Positions 1 to 4,635 of a stretch of 12,282 nt of DNA are shown here, piece after piece (positions within the stretch are counted from its first letter, which is position 1; the number at the start of each line of letters is the position of its first letter). The notes below the pieces were generated by a model. That model searched no databases. It was not told the DNA's origin and worked only from the letters and a program-made list of their open reading frames with translations. The position numbers were made by a program, and so were the translations under genes. Source of the DNA: Actinomycetes bacterium (GTDB taxonomy: Bacteria > Actinomycetota > Actinomycetes > Streptosporangiales > Streptosporangiaceae); contig JAOPYP010000718.1 of the NCBI GenBank assembly GCA_025964635.1, positions 1 through 12,282 of the forward strand, given 5' to 3'.

Positions 1-852
1 GCGCTGCAGCCGCCAGGACGCGAGAACCTGTACTTCATCGGCAGCAACGGGGCGGCGCGCGTGCTCGACAGCCGGCTGGGCAGCAGCAGCGCGGTGCCGG
101 GCCAGGCCGGAACCGGCCAGGTCCCGCTGACCAGCATCGCCATATCGCCGGACCAGCGTTACCTGGCGGGCATCAGCGGGCCGCCGGGCGCGGCGACTCT
201 CTCCACGAGTTCGCTGTCGGCCGCGGCGAAACCGCACGCCAGTGCGTCCGCGCGGGCGTTGCAGATCCGGATGAGCGGCGCTTCGATCAGCTCGGTGAGC
301 TGGGATCGTTATGACCACCTGTGGGCCGCGGGGACATCCGGAGGCAAACCCCGGGTGTGGATGCTGGCGGCCTCCGGGGGCAAGCCGGTCAATGTGGGCC
401 TGCCGTCGAACATCCGGGCTGTGACCGCGCTGCGGGTCGCCCCGGACGGTGTGCGGGTGGCCATAATCGCCACCACGAGCACCAGCACCGGCAGCGGCAC
501 GGATACCGAGGTGCTGCTGGGCGCCATCGTGCGGGCCGACCAGGTCGTGGTGTCCAGTGCCGGGCAGATCGGCGCGGACCTCCACCAGCCCAGCGCGCTG
601 AGCTGGTACGACGCGGACCATCTGCTGGTCGTGAACCAGGCACCCTCCGGACCCCAGCTGGAAGTGGTGCCGGTGGACGGGGACCGGTCCTCCTATCAGG
701 GCATCGAGCCGGACATGACCTCGATCGCCGCGGCCGGTACGCGCAACAGCCTGTTCGCCGGCCTGCAGACCGGGCACCTGGCCAGATCGCTGGGGCTGAG
801 CGAGCTGTGGACCCAGTTCGCCCCGGGCCGGGCCGTGACCTACCCAGGCTGA
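1..852 (+). CDS. lpqB: LpqB-family lipoprotein, C-terminal beta-propeller part (5' end outside window)
   Basis: The frame is open from the first base of the window and stops with TGA at 850-852, giving 283 visible residues, so the gene begins upstream and lacks its N-terminus here (signal peptide, lipobox and GerMN domain in the family). The visible part reads like propeller blades: repeated patterns of a hydrophobic strand, a Pro-Asp/Tyr-Asp turn and a Leu-Val-Val strand (ISPDQRYLAG, SWDRYDHLWAAG, APDGVRVAII, SWYDADHLLVV). LpqB is an extracytoplasmic lipoprotein known to work with the MtrA-MtrB two-component system, and mtrAB normally lies directly upstream. The identification rests on this blade pattern and on hpf and secA lying downstream. 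Another propeller lipoprotein is possible but less likely. Starting translation at the internal GTG at 61 would be artificial, because the reading frame continues to the window edge. Confidence 0.8.
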   Translation, partial: ALQPPGRENLYFIGSNGAARVLDSRLGSSSAVPGQAGTGQVPLTSIAISPDQRYLAGISGPPGAATLSTSSLSAAAKPHASASARALQIRMSGASISSVSWDRYDHLWAAGTSGGKPRVWMLAASGGKPVNVGLPSNIRAVTALRVAPDGVRVAIIATTSTSTGSGTDTEVLLGAIVRADQVVVSSAGQIGADLHQPSALSWYDADHLLVVNQAPSGPQLEVVPVDGDRSSYQGIEPDMTSIAAAGTRNSLFAGLQTGHLARSLGLSELWTQFAPGRAVTYPG

Positions 853-955
853 CGATGCGCCCGGGGTCGTGTCCGTGATGGGATCCGCCGCGACCTTGCT
901 CCCGGTGCGTATCTGCCCAGGTACCGGGCCGTGTCGAAGAAGACAGCCTTGGCTC

Positions 956-984
956 CTGACATCTGGCCCCGGGCAGGCTAGCGT
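956..984 (+). promoter_or_regulatory. Vegetative (HrdB/SigA-type) promoter for the hpf leader RNA
   Basis: The -35 box CTGACA (956-961, 5 of 6 to TTGACA) and the -10 box TAGCGT (979-984, fits TANNNT) are separated by exactly 17 bases. The expected start is an A at 991, which is the first base of the 15-bp closing helix of the RNA described next. The two observations were made independently and support each other. The start point itself is inferred. Confidence 0.5.
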
Positions 985-990
985 CGGTCT

Positions 991-1263
991 ATGGCACCCG
1001 CCCGGGTCCGTGGTTGCGCTGTGCAGGGTTCCCCGCCCGTCGCGGGGAGCCCGGCTAGGCAAGCCGATGCCAGCCGCAGGCGAAACGGCCCACGTAAGGC
1101 GACTTGTCGTCGACCGATCACGGTGCGGCTTAGAAGTAAGTCCTGCCCCCCCGGGAGATCAGATGTCCCCCGGATCGGGAGAAGGGCGGTAGTGGCAACA
1201 GGCCGCGAATCCCTCAGCAGGCGGATGTGGGGACGAAGACCAGGTCGGCCGGGCGGGTGTCAT
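991..1263 (+). ncRNA. Structured RNA upstream of hpf, probable raiA-motif RNA
   Basis: Bases 991-1005 pair with 1249-1263 over 15 consecutive positions with one G-U wobble, closing about 270 nt. Inside are: an 11-bp hairpin at 1026-1052 (GGG plus TTCCCCGC, loop CCGTC); GGCT/AGCC at 1053-1065; CGTGG 1009-1013 with CCACG 1090-1094 enclosing these; a CUUG-loop hairpin at 1098-1111; ACCG-ATCA-CGGT at 1113-1124; GGCTTA-GAAG-TAAGTC at 1127-1142; CCTGC 1142-1146 with GCAGG 1217-1221 (sharing base 1142 with the preceding stem); a CCGGG/CCCGG stem at 1151-1173; and GGGA-internal loop-GCGG with CCGC-GAA-TCCC at 1177-1213. The hpf ribosome binding site follows 17 nt after the helix. A large structured 'raiA motif' upstream of raiA/hpf genes is known in Firmicutes and Actinobacteria. 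Membership is inferred from position, size and closed multi-branch form, because I cannot run a covariance search. The first strong hairpin could alternatively act as an lpqB terminator. Confidence 0.62.
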
Positions 1264-1280
1264 CCCACACGAGACGGTCG

Positions 1281-1287
1281 AAGGGGG
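1281..1287 (+). promoter_or_regulatory. Ribosome binding site of hpf (decides the start)
   Basis: AAGGGGG ends 8 bases before the GTG at 1296. It supports that start over the in-frame GTG at 1227, which lies inside the structured RNA and has no good Shine-Dalgarno sequence. Confidence 0.65.
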
Positions 1288-1295
1288 TTTCCCAC

Positions 1296-2084
1296 GTGGA
1301 CATCATCTTCCGAGGGCGGCGCACCAGCATCCAGGAGCGCTTCCGTGAGTATGCCACGGCCAAACTAGGCAGAATCGTGAAGCTCGACCAGAAGACCATC
1401 AGTATCGATGTGGAAGTAACCCTGGAACGCAATCCGCGCCAGTCCGCCCAGCGGGAACGCGTCGAGCTCACGCTGTACTCGCGGGGTCCGGTGATCCGGG
1501 CGGAAGCCGCCGCTGACGACCGCTTCATGGCCCTCGACCGGGCGCTGGCCAAGCTCGAGACGCACATGCGCCGGAGCTGCGACCGGCGTAAGGCCCGGAA
1601 CACGGCGCACATCTCGCCGGTGGAGGCGCTGCCTGCGCAGCCTGCCGGAGTGCCCGGCAACATCGCCGTGGTCAACGCCCCGACCGCGGAGTCCCCCGAC
1701 GGGACGGCGTTGCGTGCCGTGCGGACCGCGGCGCCCGCGGCCCGCACCGCGGCGGCCAACGGGACGGACCGGCGCGACGACGAGGACCCGGACTGGCCCG
1801 ATACCGAGCTTCAGCTGGATGGGGTCGTGCCCATCGCAATGGAAGGCAACGGCCCGCTCGTGGTGCGGGAGAAATTCCATTCCGCGACGCCGATGACCAT
1901 CGACCGCGCGCTGCTCGAGATGGAACTCGTCGGACACGACTTCTTCCTGTTCCGGGACGAGACATGCCACCTGCCGAGCGTCGTGTACCGGAGGCGGGGC
2001 TACCACTACGGGGTGATCCGGCTGGTCGAAGAGGTGGCCGCCAGGCCGGTCCGCACGACTAGCCGGCACGTGCAGGTGGATTGA
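1296..2084 (+). CDS. hpf: Long-form ribosome hibernation promoting factor
   Basis: The product is a 262-residue cytoplasmic protein that silences ribosomes in stationary phase or stress; the long form dimerises 70S ribosomes into 100S particles. The N-terminal RaiA/YfiA domain (about residues 1-105) starts VDIIFRGRRT and includes the SIDVEVTLERNPRQ and RGPVIRAEAAADDRFMALD segments. A variable Ala/Pro-rich linker spans about 108-183. The C-terminal dimerisation domain (about 184-246) includes NGPLVVREKF, EMELVGHDFFLF and PSVVYRRRGYHYGVIRL. The GTG start at 1296 puts the protein exactly at the family N-terminus; the frame is open back to a GTG at 1227, which would add 23 residues of non-homologous sequence. 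Transcription probably begins at 991, leaving a structured leader of about 300 nt. The identification is secure and only the start is slightly uncertain. Confidence 0.95.
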   Translation: MDIIFRGRRTSIQERFREYATAKLGRIVKLDQKTISIDVEVTLERNPRQSAQRERVELTLYSRGPVIRAEAAADDRFMALDRALAKLETHMRRSCDRRKARNTAHISPVEALPAQPAGVPGNIAVVNAPTAESPDGTALRAVRTAAPAARTAAANGTDRRDDEDPDWPDTELQLDGVVPIAMEGNGPLVVREKFHSATPMTIDRALLEMELVGHDFFLFRDETCHLPSVVYRRRGYHYGVIRLVEEVAARPVRTTSRHVQVD

Positions 2085-2435
2085 ACCAGGAGGCAGCAGA
2101 GACCCGATGGACTGGTGAGGCTGCTCTGCCGTGGGCAGCCCGCCGAAATGCCGGGTTGGCGGCCCCCGGTTTGCGCGCGCGCCCCCCGCTGCGCCAGAGT
2201 TTGACCACTGGCCGCGGTGGGGGGCGCCACGCAGGACTGTTGCCGCCCGCAGCGGACGCGACGAAGGCCCGCGTGGGTTACCCGGCGCGGCAGTACCCGT
2301 AAGCCCCCGCAGTATCGGTAGGACCCCCGCACTCGCCCGGCCACAGGGGCCGGCGCGATCAGCACCAGAGGACGACCGCGGTACCAGGCACAGCCAGAGC
2401 AGCACGCCTTGACGCAGGGTCAGAGAGGAGGCGCC
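2085..2435. other. 351-bp gap between hpf and the response regulator gene
   Basis: There is no supportable gene. A 7-bp hairpin (CCGCCGA 2140-2146 with TTGGCGG 2156-2162, one G-U pair) lies 55 bases past the hpf stop and could be a weak terminator without a U-tract. A 6-bp perfect stem, CCGGCC 2337-2342 with GGCCGG 2348-2353, lies nearer the next gene. A TTGACC hexamer at 2201-2206 has no matching -10, so I do not call a promoter. The tandem repeat at 2290-2328 is listed separately. Confidence 0.5.
2290..2328 (+). repeat. 19/20-bp imperfect tandem direct repeat upstream of the response regulator
   Basis: The first unit (2290-2308) and second unit (2309-2328) both read GCAGTA-N-C-N-GTA-N-G, then five Cs, with one extra A in the second. 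The first unit contains the small dyad TAC-CC-GTA. The repeat sits 108 bases upstream of the regulator start, where an operator would be expected. Direct repeats suit NarL/FixJ-type dimers, but binding is only an inference. Confidence 0.4.
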
Positions 2436-3185
2436 ATGGACGGAGATCCCGCGGTAACCACAGGTTCCGGGGCCGGCACAGATCTCCAGGCCAGCGCCGG
2501 CACAGCGAGTTCGTCCGATCCGATCCGTGCCCTGATCGTTGATGATCATGCACTGTTCCGCCGGGGGCTGGAGATGGTCCTCGCCGCCGAGGACGACATC
2601 GAGCTGGTCGGTGAGGCCAGCGACGGGACGGAGGCGGTGGCTAAGGCGGGCGAGGCGCTGCCCGACGTCGTCCTGATGGACATCCGGATGCCCAAGAGCA
2701 GCGGCATCGAGGCCTGCCGGGCGATGAAGGAAGTCGCCCCCAGCTCGAAGATCGTCATGCTGACGATCAGCGACGAGGAGGAGGACCTCTTCGAGGCCAT
2801 CCGCGCGGGCGCCAGCGGCTACCTGCTCAAGGACATCCCGCTGGATGAGGTCGTCGACGTGGTCAGGGCCGTACACGGCGGCCAGTCGCTGATCAACCCG
2901 TCCATGGCCGCCAAGCTCCTCACCGAGTTCGCGACGCTGGCCAGGCGGGACGGGGACGAGCGACCTGAGCAGCAGGTCCCGGCGCCCAAGCTCACCGACC
3001 GGGAGATGCAGGTCCTCAAGCTGGTGGCCAAGGGGATGAACAACCGGGACATCGCCAAGGAACTGTTCATCTCGGAGAACACGGTCAAGAACCACGTGCG
3101 GAACATCCTGGAGAAACTCCAGATCCACTCGCGGATGGAAGCGGTGATGATCGCCGTGCGGGAGAAGCTGATCGAGTTCAGCTGA
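2436..3185 (+). CDS. NarL/FixJ (LuxR)-family response regulator, orphan
   Basis: This is a 249-residue two-component transcription regulator. After a low-complexity N-terminal stretch of about 28 residues comes a receiver domain (about 30-150) with the acidic pair D36-D37, phospho-acceptor D82 (in LMDIRMP), switch T110 and K132 (in YLLKD), so all key residues are present. A linker leads to a LuxR-type helix-turn-helix at the C-terminus (LTDREMQVLKLVAKGMNNRDIAKELF, split here as LTDREMQVLKLVAKGM then NNRDIAKELF), ending with the usual ENTVKNHV recognition helix. The start is the ATG preceded by AGGAGG (2426-2431) within GAGAGGAGG; a TTG at 2409 in frame is unlikely. No histidine kinase gene lies in the window, so it is an orphan here and its signal and targets cannot be read. 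It is separated from hpf by 351 bases and from padR by about 110, so it is probably its own transcript. Confidence 0.93.
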   Translation: MDGDPAVTTGSGAGTDLQASAGTASSSDPIRALIVDDHALFRRGLEMVLAAEDDIELVGEASDGTEAVAKAGEALPDVVLMDIRMPKSSGIEACRAMKEVAPSSKIVMLTISDEEEDLFEAIRAGASGYLLKDIPLDEVVDVVRAVHGGQSLINPSMAAKLLTEFATLARRDGDERPEQQVPAPKLTDREMQVLKLVAKGMNNRDIAKELFISENTVKNHVRNILEKLQIHSRMEAVMIAVREKLIEFS

Positions 3186-3234
3186 CCTAACCCCGGCCGC
3201 CAGGTACGCGGGCCCAGGAATCTCGCTGAAACTC

Positions 3235-3263
3235 TTGGCCACGCCATGTATACCCAGTATTAT
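3235..3263 (+). promoter_or_regulatory. Promoter of the padR-ABC operon
   Basis: TTGGCC (3235-3240, 4 of 6 to TTGACA), a 17-base spacer and TATTAT (3258-3263, 5 of 6 to TATAAT) form a sigma-70-like promoter. It falls in the most AT-rich patch of the window. The predicted start near 3270 leaves a leader of about 24 nt before the GTG at 3294. Confidence 0.55.
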
Positions 3264-3278
3264 TCTCAGCATGCTACT
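3250..3278 (+). promoter_or_regulatory. Candidate PadR operator overlapping the -10 box
   Basis: Two dyads overlap the promoter. ATAC-CCA-GTAT (3250-3260) is a perfect inverted repeat. AGTATTA (3256-3262) against TGCTACT (3272-3278) is an inverted repeat matching 5 of 7 positions. PadR proteins are winged-helix dimers that usually repress their own operon through AT-rich dyads at the promoter, so autoregulation is the expected reading. The binding itself is inferred. Confidence 0.4.
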
Positions 3279-3293
3279 GAATGGCGCGATGTC

Positions 3294-3875
3294 GTGAGCG
3301 TCCGGCACGCCCTGCTGGCGCTGCTGAGCGAGGGGCCCAAGTACGGGCTGCAGCTGCGGGAGGAATTCGAGGCCCGGACCGGCGAGGTATGGCCGCTCAA
3401 CGTCGGCCAGGTGTACACCACGCTGCAGCGGCTCGAGCGGGACGGCCTGGCCGAATCGGACGATGACGGGGACGACGGCCCGCAGAAGGGGTTCCGGATC
3501 ACCCCCGACGGTGCCGCGGAGCTGGCCGGCTGGCTGCGCACGCCGCCTGACCTGGCCTCACCGCCGCGCGACGAGCTGGTGATGAAGGTGCTGGTGGCCC
3601 TGCGGGTGCCCGGCACCGACGTGCACCAGGTCATCCAGGTCCACCGGCGCTACCTGGTGGAGCTGATGCAGCAGTGGACCCGCATCAAGGAAGCGGAAGC
3701 CGAAACGGATCTGGGCCTGGCTCTGGTGGTCGACGCCGAGCTGTTCCGGCTCGATGCGGTGATCCGGTGGCTGGACACGGCCGAAGGGCGCCTCAAGCGC
3801 GCTGGGGCCGACCCGCCCCCGCCCTCATCCGTTGCCCTGCCCAGGCTGCGGCGGCGGGTGGGGATGCGGTCATGA
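3294..3875 (+). CDS. PadR-family transcriptional regulator
   Basis: This is a 193-residue cytoplasmic repressor-type protein. The N-terminal winged helix (about 1-80) has the family hallmarks: ALLALLSEGPKYGLQLR, the VYTTLQRLERDGL recognition helix, and a wing ending KGFRITPDG. The C-terminal half (about 95-175) is a helical dimerisation domain of the Vir_act_alpha_C type (MKVLVALRVPG, HRRYLVELMQQW). PadR proteins normally release DNA when they bind a small hydrophobic ligand, and many control an adjacent transporter. The GTG start places SVRHALLALL at the N-terminus as in relatives. The in-frame ATG at 3246 would lie inside the promoter. No clear Shine-Dalgarno is visible before the GTG. Its stop overlaps the start of a mini-ORF, and the ABC genes follow, so it is the first gene of the operon. 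Confidence 0.9.
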   Translation: MSVRHALLALLSEGPKYGLQLREEFEARTGEVWPLNVGQVYTTLQRLERDGLAESDDDGDDGPQKGFRITPDGAAELAGWLRTPPDLASPPRDELVMKVLVALRVPGTDVHQVIQVHRRYLVELMQQWTRIKEAEAETDLGLALVVDAELFRLDAVIRWLDTAEGRLKRAGADPPPPSSVALPRLRRRVGMRS

Positions 3876-3916
3876 GCACTCAATACGCGAACCACAACCG
3901 GGAGACGGGGCTATGA
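3872..3916 (+). CDS. 14-codon mini-ORF bridging padR and the ABC ATPase (possible coupling ORF)
   Basis: The ATG at 3872 overlaps the padR stop as ATGA, and its own TGA at 3914-3916 overlaps the ATPase ATG at 3913 as a second ATGA. It encodes MSTQYANHNRETGL. It has no recognisable domain and is unlikely to have a protein-level role. The exact overlap at both ends suggests that it passes ribosomes from padR to the ATPase. The ATPase also has its own GGGAG at 3900-3904, inside this ORF. Confidence 0.4.
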   Translation: MSTQYANHNRETGL

Positions 3917-4635
3917 CAGTGCTGGAGATGCGGGACGTGTCCAAGGCGTACGGGCAGGGCGCCGGCCGGGTGGAGGCCCTCCGCCAGGTGGACCTCACCG
4001 TCGGGGCCGGCGGGATGGTGGCGGTGATGGGCCCGAGCGGCTCAGGCAAGTCGACACTGCTCACGATCGCGGGCAGCCTGGAGGAGGCCAGTACCGGAGA
4101 GGTACTGATCGACGGGGCGCCGCTGTCCAGGATGTCGCGTAACGACAAGGCCCGGCTGCGCCGGCGCATGGTTGGGTACGTCTTCCAGGACTTCAACCTG
4201 CTGCCCGGGCTGACCGTGGCCGAGAACGTGGCCCTGCCGCTGGAACTGGACGGCGTGGGGGCCCGGGCGGCGCGGGCGGCGGCCCGGGAAGCGCTCGACG
4301 GACTGAGGCTGGCTGACCGGGCATCCCGGTACCCCAGCCAGCTGTCCGGGGGTGAACGCCAGCGCGTCGCGATCGCCCGCGCGGTGGTGGGGGACCGCCG
4401 TCTCCTGCTGGCCGACGAGCCCTCCGGCGCGCTGGACTCTGTCAACGCGGAAGCGGTCATGCGGCTGATCCATGAGGCGTGCAAGCGGGGCATGGCCGCC
4501 GTGGTGGTGACCCACGACGCCCAGCTGGCCTCGTGGGCCGACCGGGTGGTGTTCCTGCGCGACGGCCACGTCGTCGACCAGACCGCCCCACTGCCCGGCC
4601 CCGAGTCCCTGCTCACGCCCGGGCAGACTTCGTGA
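3913..4635 (+). CDS. ABC transporter ATP-binding protein, MacB/LolD type
   Basis: This 240-residue cytoplasmic ATPase would power the FtsX-like permease encoded next. Every motif is present: Walker A GPSGSGKST (40-48), Q-loop Q92 in YVFQDFNLLPGLT, signature LSGGERQRVAIARA (144-157), Walker B LLLADEPSGALDS (164-176) with catalytic E169, and switch H201 in VVVTHD. The short length, the DEPSGALDS variant of the usual DEPTGNLDS and the pairing with an FtsX permease place it in the MacB/LolD/FtsE group. These act in mechanotransmission or export of peptides, lipids or drugs rather than in substrate-binding-protein-dependent uptake. The ATG start has GGGAG eight bases upstream; an ORF reaching back to 3832 overlaps padR and is not credible. 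The stop overlaps the permease start (GTGA), so the two subunits are translationally coupled. The substrate is unknown. Confidence 0.95.
   Translation: MTVLEMRDVSKAYGQGAGRVEALRQVDLTVGAGGMVAVMGPSGSGKSTLLTIAGSLEEASTGEVLIDGAPLSRMSRNDKARLRRRMVGYVFQDFNLLPGLTVAENVALPLELDGVGARAARAAAREALDGLRLADRASRYPSQLSGGERQRVAIARAVVGDRRLLLADEPSGALDSVNAEAVMRLIHEACKRGMAAVVVTHDAQLASWADRVVFLRDGHVVDQTAPLPGPESLLTPGQTS

Larger units (their letters stand above)
853..1295. other. 443-bp gap between lpqB and hpf: promoter plus structured RNA, no protein gene
   Basis: No convincing coding sequence lies here. The short open frames (869-1192 and 991-1368) are Arg/Pro/Gly-rich with no recognisable domain. In many actinomycetes a comF-type phosphoribosyltransferase gene sits between lpqB and hpf, and I see no trace of one. 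Bases 853-955 show nothing I can name. From 956 on there is a promoter, then a dense series of stems closed by a long-range helix, then the hpf ribosome binding site. Confidence 0.7.

Noticed and set aside
968..1006. CCCGGGC/GCCCGGG inverted repeat as an lpqB terminator
   Set aside because: The 25-base loop is large, the first arm overlaps the promoter spacer, and the second arm is better used in the 15-bp helix with 1249-1263.
869..1368. Short plus-strand frames (869-1192, 991-1368) as small proteins or a comF remnant
   Set aside because: Arg/Pro/Gly-rich, no ComF motifs, and the sequence is better explained as structured RNA.
1365..3308. 647-codon minus-strand open frame opposite hpf and the response regulator
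   Set aside because: It spans two well-supported plus-strand genes and their intergenic region, and is low-complexity without recognisable motifs.
4479..4631. N-terminal extension of the permease into the ATPase gene
   Set aside because: The extra sequence is Arg/Pro-rich and overlaps Walker-B-downstream ATPase coding; the GTGA overlap at 4632 is the natural start.
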